A stretch of 64,000 bases of DNA from Holophagales bacterium (GTDB lineage Bacteria > Acidobacteriota > Thermoanaerobaculia > Multivoradales > Multivoraceae): positions 1 through 64,000 of the forward strand of contig VXZQ01000003.1 of NCBI GenBank assembly GCA_009845425.1, given 5' to 3'. Positions within the stretch are counted from its first letter, which is position 1, and each line of letters opens with the position of its first letter. The notes beneath the pieces are model-generated. The model saw nothing but the letters and a program-made list of their open reading frames with translations, searched no databases and had not been told where the DNA came from. Of the stretch, positions 18,680 through 27,631 are shown one piece after another. Both the position numbers and the translations under genes were made by a program.

Positions 18680-20866
18680 ATGAGACACCCGCTTCCGATC
18701 AGCATCCTCGCGCTTCCGATGGTCCTTGCCGCGTCCGGCGTCGGGGCGGCGAACACCGCGGGGCAGGAAGAGACGGACGGACTCGCCGGCGTCTACAGTT
18801 TCGTCGGCGCCCTGGACGGAGACGCCACTCTGTTCGCGGCCCGTTCCGGCGCCCAGAGCGAACTTGAACTCCACCTGCCGATTCTACGGGGCGATCGGAT
18901 CTGGACGACGCCGAACGCGCGGCTCGCCGTCCTCATGTCGGACCGTTCGATCCTGGCCGTGGATTACGACTCCGAGGTCACCCTGGAACGGATCGCCTGG
19001 TCGCCGGACGGCGAGGATCAGGACTCGCTCTACGTCCTGCACCGGGGGCGGCTGAGCCTGGAAGTCGAAGATCACCTTCTCGAATCGCAGTTGCCCGTAG
19101 TGGACACGGCCAACGCCCGGGTCTACGTGAAGCAGGACGGCCGTTACCAGATTCACAGCGACGGAAGCCGCTGGACCGAGGTGACGGTTCTCGCCGGATT
19201 CGCGGAAGTCGTGACGCAGCGGGGCTCGGTGATCGTTCGCGGCGGTGAGACGCTCGTGGCCAACGGTCTCGACAACCCCTGGATCGAGCTCCAGAACGGC
19301 GCGGGCGTGGCGGCTGCCGCCCTGGATGACTGGACCGCGGGCCATCGGGCCAGCCTCGTGGCCTACGCCGCCGTTGATGCCGGCGGCTACCGCGACGCCC
19401 TGGGCGCCCATGGTGAGTGGGTCGAGGTCGACGATCGCCGGGCCTGGAAGCCGCACGTCGAGAACAACTGGCAGCCTTACAGCCGGGGCCGGTGGACGGA
19501 CACACCCGCCGGTCTCTACTGGGTGGCGCGGGATCCCTGGGGCCCGCTCACCTACCACTACGGCAGCTGGAACCGGCATCCCGCATGGGGGTGGATCTGG
19601 TACCCGGGTCTGGTGTACGCCCCCAGTCATGTTTACTGGTACTGGGGTCCCTCCTACGTCGGCTGGATTCCACGCGGCTACTACCAGCACTACTACCGAG
19701 GCTTGGGCTACGGCCTCCGTTTCGGGCTCTACGGTTGGGCCGGCGGCTACTGGGATCCGTTCAACACCTGGATCTTCTGCCCGACCGGCTACCTCGGCTA
19801 CGGTCGGGGCTACACCTACGGCCATTCCCTGCGGCGCCGCCATCCCAGACTCGAACGCGGCATCATCACGACAGATACCCGCGGCATCGACCGCCGGAAC
19901 TGGCGCGATCCGGCGGCCACCCAGCGGATCCTGATCAACCGGCGCGACGGGCTGGACGAGAGCGAGATTCCGAACGCCGACAACTTCGTGGCGCGTCGGC
20001 CCGACCTCGACCCCTCGTTCCGCGGCGAGATCAGGCGCAGTGACGGCGACCCGGCCGTCGCGTCCGTGCGTCGCGTGCGACCTTCGGGGAACGGCTCCGG
20101 GTTGACGAGCGTCACGGCCGGCGGCGTCCGAGCGGCTCCGTCAACCAGGCCGGCCCGGGCAAGCGTGGTCCGGGAAGACGGTGCGGACATCGGGATCAGG
20201 CGATCCGCTCCGGTCTCCGTGACTCGGGACAACGAACCCGCGAAGCCAGGCGTCTCCGTCAGGAAAGCAGCGCCCGCGAGCCCAGGCGCCACGTCTGCAC
20301 CGAGCCGGCGGCCAACGGCCGGTCGCCGCGTCCTGGACGCCATTCGGAGCAGGGACGCTGGGTCGAGTCCCACCCGGGTGCGATCGACCCCGCGGAGTTC
20401 AACGCCGAGGACTGCGCCTCCAACCCGGGTGCGCTCGACACCGCGCGGTTCGACGCCCGAGGCAGCGCCTCCCACCCGCGTAAGGTCGACGCCGCGGAGT
20501 TCAACACCGAGGGCGGCGCCTCCCACCCGCGTAAGGTCGACGCCGCGGAGTTCAACACCGAGGGCGGCGCCTCCTACCCGGGTACGCTCGACACCACGCA
20601 GTTCGACGCCCAAGGCGGCGCCTCCTACCCGGGTGCGCTCGACGCCGCGAGCCTCTACTCCCAGGTCGTCGTCGCGACCCGCGCGGGTAAGGTCCACGCC
20701 CAGAAGTTCCTCGCCGCGATCTTCCTCGCCGCCGAGAAGCTACTCTCCTCCCAGCTCAAGCCCGTCGAGCTATTCCCCACCCTCTTCCACGCCCTCTTCC
20801 TCCTCGCCGCCGCCGTCTTCGCCGCCCTCGGGCGGCGGCGGACGGACACCGCCCTTCGTTCCCTGA
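18680..20866 (+). CDS. FecR-like, DUF6600-type exported protein with repetitive basic C-terminus
   Basis: The 728-residue protein starts at the ATG at 18680 (AGGGGG upstream) with a signal peptide ending near residue 24-30. Residues about 30-210 resemble a FecR-type beta-domain (GDRIWTTPNARLAVLMSDRS). Residues about 235-390 are Trp/Tyr-rich with repeats such as WQPYSRGRWTDT, HYGSWNRHPAWGWIWYPG and YVGWIPRGYY, the pattern of DUF6600 proteins. The last 250 residues are low-complexity Ser/Thr/Pro/Arg, including six 17-residue repeats, then a Ser/Pro and Gly tail. The function is unknown; an envelope or surface location is likely. Divergent from def. Confidence 0.85.
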   Translation: MRHPLPISILALPMVLAASGVGAANTAGQEETDGLAGVYSFVGALDGDATLFAARSGAQSELELHLPILRGDRIWTTPNARLAVLMSDRSILAVDYDSEVTLERIAWSPDGEDQDSLYVLHRGRLSLEVEDHLLESQLPVVDTANARVYVKQDGRYQIHSDGSRWTEVTVLAGFAEVVTQRGSVIVRGGETLVANGLDNPWIELQNGAGVAAAALDDWTAGHRASLVAYAAVDAGGYRDALGAHGEWVEVDDRRAWKPHVENNWQPYSRGRWTDTPAGLYWVARDPWGPLTYHYGSWNRHPAWGWIWYPGLVYAPSHVYWYWGPSYVGWIPRGYYQHYYRGLGYGLRFGLYGWAGGYWDPFNTWIFCPTGYLGYGRGYTYGHSLRRRHPRLERGIITTDTRGIDRRNWRDPAATQRILINRRDGLDESEIPNADNFVARRPDLDPSFRGEIRRSDGDPAVASVRRVRPSGNGSGLTSVTAGGVRAAPSTRPARASVVREDGADIGIRRSAPVSVTRDNEPAKPGVSVRKAAPASPGATSAPSRRPTAGRRVLDAIRSRDAGSSPTRVRSTPRSSTPRTAPPTRVRSTPRGSTPEAAPPTRVRSTPRSSTPRAAPPTRVRSTPRSSTPRAAPPTRVRSTPRSSTPKAAPPTRVRSTPRASTPRSSSRPARVRSTPRSSSPRSSSPPRSYSPPSSSPSSYSPPSSTPSSSSPPPSSPPSGGGGRTPPFVP
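20372..20677 (+). repeat. Six in-frame 51-bp tandem repeats in the DUF6600 gene
   Basis: Units begin with ACC at 20372, 20423, 20474, 20525, 20576 and 20627, each encoding a version of TRVRSTPRSSTPRAAPP. Units three and four differ by one base, implying recent duplication. A degenerate seventh unit follows. The period is a multiple of three, so copy-number change would keep the frame. Confidence 0.9.
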
Positions 20867-20905
20867 CGACGACCTGATGCGCCAGGGCCTTGCCTGGTCG
20901 AGCGC

Positions 20906-21544
20906 GTGAGAGGGCGGCGCGGGATTCCACCTCTGCTTGCGATCAGCGCCCGGCAGCTCTGCGGTGGCGCCGGGGGACTCGGAAGCTGGGCCCGATCCCT
21001 CCCGACGGGCACGGCGATCCAACTGCGCGAGAAGGACCTGGAACGGGCCGATCTGATCGACCTCGGCCGCGCCCTCCGAAGCGCCTTCGACGGCGTCCTG
21101 ATCGTGAACGGCGACCTCGAGGCCGCCCTGGCCTGCGATGCCGATGGGGTGCACCTGCCATCCGACGCGCCGTGGCGGGAGGTGGGAGCGCGCGTGCGCC
21201 AGCGGGGTCTGCTGCTGGGAGTCTCCACGCATAGCCTGGAAGAACTTGCAGCCGCCTCGGAGGCCGGAGCCCACTACGCCATGTTCGGCCCCGTTTTCGA
21301 CTCTCCCGAAAAGCGGCGCTTCGGCCCGCCCCAGGGCCTGGAGCGGCTTCGACGGGCTGCACGCGTCGGGCCGCCGGTGCTTGCCGTCGGCGGTGTCGAT
21401 GCCGGAAACGCCCCCGCGATTGCCCGCGCCGGGGCGCACGGTGTGGCTGCGATCAGGGCCTTCGTCGACCCGCGGACTGCGGCGGATCTCGAGACCGCGT
21501 GGATCGGGGCGGCTGGTACGATGCCGCGCTGTGAAGCGAAGTGA
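20906..21544 (+). CDS. thiE: Thiamine phosphate synthase/TenI-like protein
   Basis: The 212-residue TIM-barrel protein shows ThiE/TenI motifs: IQLREKDLERADL near residue 35, VLIVNGDLEAALACDADGVH, GVSTHSLEEL and FGPVFDSPEKRRFGPPQG. A final phosphate-binding LAVGGVDAGNAPAIARAGAHGVA is also present. ThiE couples the pyrimidine and thiazole moieties of thiamine; TenI homologues have the same fold, and sequence alone does not fully separate the two. Start GTG. It heads a thiE-lspA-rluD operon, with its stop overlapping the lspA start as GTGA. Confidence 0.85.
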   Translation: MRGRRGIPPLLAISARQLCGGAGGLGSWARSLPTGTAIQLREKDLERADLIDLGRALRSAFDGVLIVNGDLEAALACDADGVHLPSDAPWREVGARVRQRGLLLGVSTHSLEELAAASEAGAHYAMFGPVFDSPEKRRFGPPQGLERLRRAARVGPPVLAVGGVDAGNAPAIARAGAHGVAAIRAFVDPRTAADLETAWIGAAGTMPRCEAK

Positions 21545-22107
21545 TCTCACGCTCCCTATCCTCACGCGAACGACCCATGCGGGCTAGGTTTCTCGTCGTT
21601 TCGGCGCTGATCGTGGCGCTGGATCAGTGGACCAAGCTCTGGATCGAAGCGGCCCTGGAGCCACACGAGCGGCTGGAAGTCGTGCCGGATCTCTTCGATC
21701 TGGTGCACGTGCAGAACACCGGCATCGCTTTCGGACTGTTTCCAGCCGGGCGTGAACTCGGCGGCACACTGCTACTGACGGCTCTCGGCTTCGCGGCGCT
21801 GGCCATCGTTTCGGTCTACTTCCGGCGCACCTCCGAGCAGGAGCGGCTGCTTCTCCTTTCCCTGTCGCTGGTGCTCGGCGGCGCGGTTGGCAATCTGGTC
21901 GACCGCATCCTGCTGCGAGCGGTTACGGACTTCCTCGACGTGTACATCGGCGCGTACCACTGGCCGGCGTTCAACGTCGCCGACAGCGGCGTCACGGTCG
22001 GCATCGTCCTGATGCTGGTCCACAGCTTCGCTCCGTCGTTGGGAAACCGGAGCAGTGCGGCCACGGCGGGCTCGAGCGACCTGGTCGGCGCCGGCTCGTC
22101 GAAGTGA
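21541..22107 (+). CDS. lspA: Lipoprotein signal peptidase
   Basis: Signal peptidase II cleaves prolipoprotein signal peptides in the inner membrane. Four hydrophobic segments and the aspartyl protease motifs are visible: DQWTK near the N-terminus, VQNTGIAFGLF, GGAVGNLVDRI and FNVADSGVTVG. The GTG at 21541 overlaps the thiE stop (GTGA), the same arrangement as lspA/rluD. ATG at 21577 would remove 12 unconserved residues and is a fair alternative. Putative substrates in this window include the LolB-like and cohesin-like lipoproteins. Confidence 0.93.
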   Translation: MISRSLSSRERPMRARFLVVSALIVALDQWTKLWIEAALEPHERLEVVPDLFDLVHVQNTGIAFGLFPAGRELGGTLLLTALGFAALAIVSVYFRRTSEQERLLLLSLSLVLGGAVGNLVDRILLRAVTDFLDVYIGAYHWPAFNVADSGVTVGIVLMLVHSFAPSLGNRSSAATAGSSDLVGAGSSK

Positions 22108-23066
22108 ACTCGCTGCAGGCCCCGGCCTCGGCGGCGGGCGAACGGGTCGACGTCTACCTCGCACGGGTTCTCGACCAGCCCCGCAACCGGGTCCGGAATC
22201 TCCTCCGCCAGGGCCTGGTCACTGCTGGAGGTTCGCCGCTCAAGCCGTCCTACACACTGCGGGGTGGCGAGGAGATCGTCTACCGGCTGCCGCCGCCTCC
22301 GGCGCAGCGGCCGCTGCCCGAGGCGGGTCCCGTCCCGGTGATCCACGAGGACGACAACCTGTTGATCGTGGACAAGCCCGCCGGACTCATCGTGCACCCC
22401 GGCAGCGGCGTGGCGGGAGGCACCCTGGTGAACAGGCTCCTCCACTACCGACCCGGCATCGCCGGAGTCGGATCCGCGGAACGGCCCGGCATCGTTCATC
22501 GCCTGGACGCGGGTACCACCGGCGCCCTTGCCGTGGCGTGCAACGATGCCGCCTACCGGCGGCTGAGCCGCGCCTTTGCCGAACGCGAGGTCGACAAGGT
22601 CTATCTGGGCGTGGTCTATGGCCGACCCGAATCCCCGGAAGGGCAGATCGAACTACCGATCGGCCGCGATCCTGCCGTGCGCACCCGCATGGCGGTCGTA
22701 AGTGCCGAAAGGGGGGGACGGCCGGCGGTGAGCCGCTACCGGCTGCTGGCGGAAGCGTCCGGCCTCGCGCTGCTGGAACTGAGAATCCTGACCGGCAGGA
22801 CGCACCAGATCCGGGTTCATTGCAAGGCGATCGGACACCCTCTCGTCGGCGATCCGACCTATGGCGAATCTCGCTGGCGAAACCTGGAACCGTCCCTGCG
22901 CCGGCCGTTGCGCGAGTTCCAGCGACCGGCTCTCCATGCATTGCGGCTCACCCTGCCGCGGTTTGCAGGCTCACCCTCCCGCACCTTCACGGCTCACGTG
23001 CCGGAGGACTTTCGGACCCTGTGCCAGGCCTGTTGCCTGGACAAGGGACTGCCGTTCGACTGTTGA
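22104..23066 (+). CDS. rluD: RluD-family 23S rRNA pseudouridine synthase
   Basis: The 320-residue protein has an N-terminal S4-like RNA-binding domain (RVDVYLARVL...RVRNLLRQGLV). The catalytic domain has LLIVDKPAGLIVHPG, the catalytic aspartate in GIVHRLDAGTTG and LLELRILTGRTHQIRVH. RluD modifies helix 69 of 23S rRNA; other RluA-family substrates are possible. The usual HRLDxxTSG has Thr in place of Ser. The GTG start overlaps lspA by four bases, a common lspA-rluD arrangement. Confidence 0.93.
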   Translation: MNSLQAPASAAGERVDVYLARVLDQPRNRVRNLLRQGLVTAGGSPLKPSYTLRGGEEIVYRLPPPPAQRPLPEAGPVPVIHEDDNLLIVDKPAGLIVHPGSGVAGGTLVNRLLHYRPGIAGVGSAERPGIVHRLDAGTTGALAVACNDAAYRRLSRAFAEREVDKVYLGVVYGRPESPEGQIELPIGRDPAVRTRMAVVSAERGGRPAVSRYRLLAEASGLALLELRILTGRTHQIRVHCKAIGHPLVGDPTYGESRWRNLEPSLRRPLREFQRPALHALRLTLPRFAGSPSRTFTAHVPEDFRTLCQACCLDKGLPFDC

Positions 23067-23083
23067 AACGCGACCCGGCCGGG

Positions 23084-23548
23084 CTAGTCGCCCGAGCCGC
23101 CGGCGGCGCTCGCGTAGCCCCGGCTTGGTGTCGCGCCGATCGCCAGCGTGCCGCTCATCTCTATTCTGCCGTTGCAGATACCTCCCTCGGCGATGGACAC
23201 CAGTGGAGCGGTCAGATCGCCCTCAACGGAGCCCGACGACAGCACCTCGATCTTCTCCGATGCCCGGATATCGCCCTTCACGTGGCCTGAAACCTGAACG
23301 GACTGGGCAACCACGTCGGCCTCGATTCGGCCTCGCCGTCCGAGCACGAAACGGCCCTTGAGCTCCACGTTCCCCGTCAGAGAGCCGTCGACCAGGACCT
23401 CGGCGTCACCGGCGATGCTGCCGTCGATGTGCGAACCGGGCGCCACGTACGTGCGCGCCGGCGCGGCCGAAGGCGACCTCACCTCGCCGGGAGGTGTCAG
23501 CGCGGCTTCCGCCGCCGTTTCTTCGAGATCCTTCTTGAAGAACGCCAT
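23084..23548 (-). CDS. Bactofilin family cytoskeletal protein
   Basis: The 154-residue protein starts MAFFKKDLEE, followed by a Pro/Ala linker and a right-handed beta-helix core with the repeating bactofilin pattern: GSHIDGSIAGDAEVLVDGSLTG, GRIEADVVAQSVQVSGHVKG and KIEVLSSGSVEGDL. Bactofilins self-assemble into non-nucleotide filaments involved in shape, stalks or polar organisation. The ATG at 23546-23548 is chosen as the family-typical start. It lies 70 bases downstream of tRNA-Gly on the same strand and is convergent with rluD. Confidence 0.92.
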   Translation of the reverse strand: MAFFKKDLEETAAEAALTPPGEVRSPSAAPARTYVAPGSHIDGSIAGDAEVLVDGSLTGNVELKGRFVLGRRGRIEADVVAQSVQVSGHVKGDIRASEKIEVLSSGSVEGDLTAPLVSIAEGGICNGRIEMSGTLAIGATPSRGYASAAGGSGD

Positions 23549-23617
23549 GTGCTCTTTGTACCCTTCCTGTCTCTGTGGTTTCGTTCCGGACCAGGTCACA
23601 CGTCGGACCGAGGAACC

Positions 23618-23693
23618 TGGAGCGGGCAACGGGACTCGAACCCGCGACATCCAGCTTGGGAAGCTGGCACTCTGCCAACTGAGTTATGCCCGC
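23618..23693 (-). tRNA. tRNA-Gly (CCC)
   Basis: Acceptor stem GCGGGCA/TGCCCGC, anticodon stem CCAGC/GCTGG around TTCCCAA (anticodon CCC), normal D and T arms, and encoded CCA. It complements the GCC isoacceptor at 15.3 kb. Confidence 0.96.
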
Positions 23694-23809
23694 AGGCACT
23701 CGGACCGGGTTCAAGGTAACCCAGCCCCCGCGGGCGGTCAAGCACCCGGCCGGGGCCATTGAAAAAGACGCTATGATGCGCCCCGTCACGCTCCTCCCCG
23801 TCGCGTTTG

Positions 23810-24070
23810 ATGGTCCCCAGCTCCCAGCCCCTCTACTTCTTCCCGGAGCGGGACGTGACCGGCGAGGAACTCGAAGAGATGCTCCATGGCGGGAGCCACG
23901 AGGATCGGTGTACCGCGATCTCCTGCATGCTGCGGTACGCACAGTGGGAGGACATCTGGGATTACGTCTCCCGGGATGAGGTGCGGGAACTGTTCGACGA
24001 CCTCGACCTGCCCGAGAGCCTGCGTGCGGCGTGGGCTCGCATGCTGAAGATCGAGTCGGTCGCCACCTGA
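23810..24070 (+). CDS. Small acidic hypothetical protein
   Basis: I do not recognise this 86-residue protein. Its composition is that of a folded acidic helical protein (EELEEMLHGG, MLRYAQWEDIWDYVSRDEV, LDLPESLRAAWARML), with two cysteines and no signal or membrane segment. The ATG at 23810 is chosen; a TTG directly before it is possible. There is no Shine-Dalgarno. A TATGAT box lies at 23772-23777. It ends three bases from the convergent AIM24-family gene. Confidence 0.65.
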   Translation: MVPSSQPLYFFPERDVTGEELEEMLHGGSHEDRCTAISCMLRYAQWEDIWDYVSRDEVRELFDDLDLPESLRAAWARMLKIESVAT

Positions 24071-24073
24071 GCT

Positions 24074-25078
24074 CTAGCGCCGGTCGCCCATCACCAGGCC
24101 GCCCAGGCCGCCGAGCACGGAACCTTCTCCCTTGCGGGTTCCCCCGGTCTGGGGAGCGGCTGCGTACACACGGCTCGCCAGCCGGCTGAACGGAAGGGAC
24201 TGGATCCACACCTTGCCGGGTCCGGTCAGGGAGGCGAAGAACAGCCCCTCACCGCCGAACAGCGCGGTCTTGATCCCGGGGACCGTCTGGATGTCGTAAT
24301 CGACCTGGCGTTCGAAGGCGACCAGGCAGCCGGTGTCAAGCCGGAGGGTCTCGCCGGCACCAAGGTCGCGCTCAACGACTGTGCCGCCGGCGTGAACGAA
24401 CGCAAGTCCATCACCTTCCAGCTTTTGCAGGATGAAGCCTTCGCCGCCGAACAGGCCCGCTCCGAGCCTTCGCTGAAACGCGATGCCGACCGATACGCCC
24501 TTGGCGGCGCAGAGAAAGGCGTCCTTCTGGCAGAGGATCGTGTTGCCATGGGTCGGAAGGTCGAGGGGAATGATCCGCCCCGGATAGGGCGAAGCGAAGG
24601 CGACGTTCCGGCGGGCCCCGGCGCCGTTGCCGAACACCGTCATGAACAGGGACTCGCCGGTCAGGACCCGTTTCCCGGCGGAAAGGAGCTTGTCCATGAA
24701 GCCGCCCGCTCCGCGCTCTGAACCGTCACCGAAGATCGTGTTCATCTCGATGCCGGGGTCCATGTACATGAAGGACCCCGCTTCGGCGATACAGGCCTCG
24801 CCCGGATCGAGCGTGATCTCGACGAACTGCATCTCCTCGCCGACGATCACGAAGTCGATCTCATCTGCTACGCCGCCCGGCGGCTTGGGGATCGGTGTTC
24901 CGAAGGCGGCGGCGAACCGCGGCTCGCTGACGACCGGCGCCCAGTTGCCCATACCGTCCCGGTACACGTGAGCGCCGCGCGCCACGGAACCTGACCGGAT
25001 CCTCTCCTCGATCTCTTCCGCGGTGTACGGTCCTTCCTGCTTGCCGTCGATGGCCAGATGCCAGATCTGATCGCTCAT
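24074..25078 (-). CDS. AIM24/TIGR00266-family protein with N-terminal GYF-2 domain
   Basis: The 334-residue protein starts with a GYF-2-like domain (residues 1-60: [22 protein letters not shown]...NWAPV), usually a peptide-binding module. An AIM24-type beta-sandwich fills residues about 75-310 ([79 protein letters not shown] by its parts). Bacterial members have no settled function. CAGGAGA precedes the ATG. It follows the glutaminyl cyclotransferase gene by 49 bases. Confidence 0.85.
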   Translation of the reverse strand: MSDQIWHLAIDGKQEGPYTAEEIEERIRSGSVARGAHVYRDGMGNWAPVVSEPRFAAAFGTPIPKPPGGVADEIDFVIVGEEMQFVEITLDPGEACIAEAGSFMYMDPGIEMNTIFGDGSERGAGGFMDKLLSAGKRVLTGESLFMTVFGNGAGARRNVAFASPYPGRIIPLDLPTHGNTILCQKDAFLCAAKGVSVGIAFQRRLGAGLFGGEGFILQKLEGDGLAFVHAGGTVVERDLGAGETLRLDTGCLVAFERQVDYDIQTVPGIKTALFGGEGLFFASLTGPGKVWIQSLPFSRLASRVYAAAPQTGGTRKGEGSVLGGLGGLVMGDRR

Positions 25079-25127
25079 TCTCCTGAGTACTCTCTTTAAG
25101 GCGCTGAGGTTTCGTCGTGTTTCAGAT

Positions 25128-25961
25128 TCACTGGGCGGGCGGCGGATCGTAGCCCAGGATCCGCACCTCGAAGACCCAGGGCCAGTACTTCCCGGTCAAC
25201 AGGAAAGTCCCGCTGTCGGGACGGTAGGCGATGCCGTTGAGGACATCCGCCTCCTCCGCCTCTTCCGCCGTCAGCAGACCCGAAGCGTCGACGATCGCCA
25301 CCACCGAGCCGGAGTCCATGTCGACGGCGGCGATCTCGTCGCTGCCGAACAGGTTCGCGAAGAGCAGGTCGTCCACCAGCTCGAGTTCGTTCAGGTCGTC
25401 GACGGGCATTCCGCTTCTCGTCACCCGCAGTCGACGCCGCACCGTCAGGGTTTCAGGATCGCGGAAGGTGAGGATCGGCGTGCCGTCGCTCATGATGAGG
25501 TCGGATCCGTCGTAGGCCAGCCCCCAGCCTTCGCCGTCGAAGCGCATCCTGCTCAGTTCGGCGAACGGCTCCACTCTCCACACCAGGGCCACACCCCGCC
25601 GCCAGGTCAACTGGACCAGCCGCTCGTCGGCGCCCGGAACGAGGGCGATGCCTTCGCCGAACAGGTCACCGTCGAGATCGACCCGGGCCAGTTCCGAGCC
25701 GTCGTCCCAGCGCCACGAGCGCAGGCTCGAGGCTCCATAGGAACCGGTGCTCTCGTAGATCACGCCGTCGCGCCACAGCAGGCCCTGGGTGTAGGCCCCT
25801 GTGTCGTGCGGGCGCCGGTCGAGGACTTCGACCAGCCAGCGTTCGGGTTCGGACGGCCGCTGGCTCTCGCCATCGTTCGTCACTGAGTCGCTCGACCCGG
25901 CTGGCGCGCACGCCGGAGCGACGAGCAGGGCGAGGTATAGGGCCGAGAGGGTTTCGCGCAT
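25128..25961 (-). CDS. Glutaminyl-peptide cyclotransferase (plant/bacterial type)
   Basis: Such enzymes cyclise N-terminal glutamine to pyroglutamate and adopt a five-bladed beta-propeller. The 277-residue protein has an N-terminal lipoprotein-like signal ([11 protein letters not shown]). The family stretches are [42 protein letters not shown] and [27 protein letters not shown]. It is probably anchored in the envelope. No Shine-Dalgarno precedes the ATG; an extended -10 (minus strand, 25974-25982) lies 12 bases upstream. Confidence 0.92.
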   Translation of the reverse strand: MRETLSALYLALLVAPACAPAGSSDSVTNDGESQRPSEPERWLVEVLDRRPHDTGAYTQGLLWRDGVIYESTGSYGASSLRSWRWDDGSELARVDLDGDLFGEGIALVPGADERLVQLTWRRGVALVWRVEPFAELSRMRFDGEGWGLAYDGSDLIMSDGTPILTFRDPETLTVRRRLRVTRSGMPVDDLNELELVDDLLFANLFGSDEIAAVDMDSGSVVAIVDASGLLTAEEAEEADVLNGIAYRPDSGTFLLTGKYWPWVFEVRILGYDPPPAQ

Positions 25962-25973
25962 GTGGCGACCGCG

Positions 25974-26032
25974 ACGGTACCAGCCCGTGGCGACGGCCCG
26001 CGCTTGACCGTTGCGGCCGTGGTTGGAAGAGT
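25974..26032. promoter_or_regulatory. Divergent promoters of the cyclotransferase and mscS genes
   Basis: Plus strand: -35 TTGACC (26004-26009), 17 bases, then AAGAGT (26027-26032), ending 9 bases before the mscS ATG. Minus strand: extended -10 TGGTACCGT (25974-25982), ending 12 bases before the cyclotransferase ATG. Neither gene has a Shine-Dalgarno, so both mRNAs may be leaderless. Confidence 0.45.
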
Positions 26033-26041
26033 GTCGCCGCC

Positions 26042-27631
26042 ATGACGTCTCCCGTCCTGCGAAGGGTCAGTCTTCTCGCCAGTGGCGCACTCCTCGCCGC
26101 GGCCTGGTTCGCCTTTGCCCAACCGGCGGCGGACCAGCCGTTGTCGAATCCACGAGAGACCATGCGCGTCTTCCTCGAGGCCTTCGCGACCGAGGACGGC
26201 CGTCCGGACCTGGAGACCGCCGCGGACTGTCTCGATCTCGGGGATCTCCCCTTCCCGGTGCGGGCGCGACAGGGAAGGAACCTGGCCAGTGAGCTGAAGC
26301 ACGTGATTGACCGGCTCGAGTTCGTGGAACTCGCCGCGATTCCCGACGACGGCGGCCTCGACCGCTGGGTGTTCAACGACGACCTGTCCGCACCTATCGT
26401 GCTGGCGCCGGACGAGAACGGAAACTGGGTGTTCACGCGCGAGACGGTGGCCTCCGTCCCGACCCTGTACCAGGAGCTGCGGGAGCGGTCGGTGGTCGAA
26501 GGAGTCGAGGAAGCACCGGTAACGGCGGCTACCTGGCTCCGGGATCGCGTTCCCTCCTATCTGCGGACCGGGGGCTTCGTCCTCCACCCCTGGCAGTGGC
26601 TGGCGCTGCCGATCCTCGTTCTGGTCGGCCTGCTGATCGACCGGATCGTCGTCTGGATCGCCTATGGACTGTTCTCCGGACCGCTGAACAGACGCTACGA
26701 GTCCCTCGATCTCCCGGGCGCGCGTCGCATCCTGCGCCCGACCGGGCTGCTGGTCATGGCCGGAGTGTGGTGGCTGGGACTGCAGTGGCTGGGCCTGCCG
26801 CCACGGGTCCATGCCTGGCTGGACGTGATCGTTCTGGTGTTGTTTCTGCTGGCGGTCGGCCGTGTGGCATTCGCCCAGATCGATCTCCTCGGAACGGCCC
26901 TGCGGGCGCGAGCCGCCAGGGCCGAGAACCGGTTCCAGGACCAGCTCGTCCCGTTCGTCACGAAAACGCTGAAAGCGGCGGTGACCGTCTTCGGCATCGT
27001 CTTCCTGCTCGCTCAGCAGGGGCGGGACGTCACGGCACTGCTCGCCGGCCTGGGGTTGAGTGGCCTGGCGGTGGCCCTGGCGGCGCAGGACCTGCTCAAG
27101 AACCTGTTCGGTTCGGTCACGGTGCTTCTCGACCGCCCGTTTCGCATCGGCGACTGGGTCAAGGTCGGCGACGTCGAAGGCGTGGTCGAAGAGATCGGCT
27201 TCCGCAGTACCCGCGTCCGGACGTTCTATGCCTCTCTGATCACGCTGCCCAACGCGAGGCTGATCGACGCCTCGGTCGACAACTACGGCGCTCGAGCGTT
27301 TCGTCGGTGGAGCACCCGCATCAGCATCACCTACGACACGCCGCCGGAGACCGTGGACGCCTTCTGCGAGGGGCTCCGGCAGATCGTCCGCGCCAACGAG
27401 TCGATGCGGCAGGACGCCTTCGAGATTCACCTGAACGAGTTCGGCACCGACGGCCTGGAGATCATGCTCTACGTCTTCTTCCTGGCGCCGGACTGGAGTA
27501 CGGAGTTGCGGCTTCGCCATAACCTGGCCCTGGACATTCTGCGACTCGCCGACCGGCTCGGGGTCCGTATCGCCTTCCCCACGCGGACGGTTCAGTTGGA
27601 GGCGCCCACGGAAGACGACTCGTCGGGCTGA
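26042..27631 (+). CDS. MscS-family mechanosensitive ion channel
   Basis: The 529-residue protein has an N-terminal signal/hydrophobic segment (SLLASGALLAAAWFAFAQ) and a periplasmic region to about residue 170. Several transmembrane helices and the MscS pore and beta domains follow. The pore helix LLAGLGLSGLAVALAAQDLLKN and the beta-domain DRPFRIGDWVKVGDVEGVVEEIGFRSTRVRT (in parts) are diagnostic; a C-terminal alpha/beta domain completes it. Such channels release solutes on hypo-osmotic shock. The last 40 bases overlap the convergent sensor-kinase gene. Confidence 0.93.
   Translation: MTSPVLRRVSLLASGALLAAAWFAFAQPAADQPLSNPRETMRVFLEAFATEDGRPDLETAADCLDLGDLPFPVRARQGRNLASELKHVIDRLEFVELAAIPDDGGLDRWVFNDDLSAPIVLAPDENGNWVFTRETVASVPTLYQELRERSVVEGVEEAPVTAATWLRDRVPSYLRTGGFVLHPWQWLALPILVLVGLLIDRIVVWIAYGLFSGPLNRRYESLDLPGARRILRPTGLLVMAGVWWLGLQWLGLPPRVHAWLDVIVLVLFLLAVGRVAFAQIDLLGTALRARAARAENRFQDQLVPFVTKTLKAAVTVFGIVFLLAQQGRDVTALLAGLGLSGLAVALAAQDLLKNLFGSVTVLLDRPFRIGDWVKVGDVEGVVEEIGFRSTRVRTFYASLITLPNARLIDASVDNYGARAFRRWSTRISITYDTPPETVDAFCEGLRQIVRANESMRQDAFEIHLNEFGTDGLEIMLYVFFLAPDWSTELRLRHNLALDILRLADRLGVRIAFPTRTVQLEAPTEDDSSG

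Noticed and set aside
20372-20677. Regular 51-bp repeats as a possible CRISPR array
   Set aside because: Units are contiguous without spacers, in frame and inside a coding region; no cas gene is present.
19816-20697. Long minus-strand frame with GGAALGVELRGVERTRV-type repeats opposite the DUF6600 gene
   Set aside because: It is the complement of the 51-bp repeats; the plus strand has a signal peptide, Shine-Dalgarno and recognisable domains, the minus frame none.
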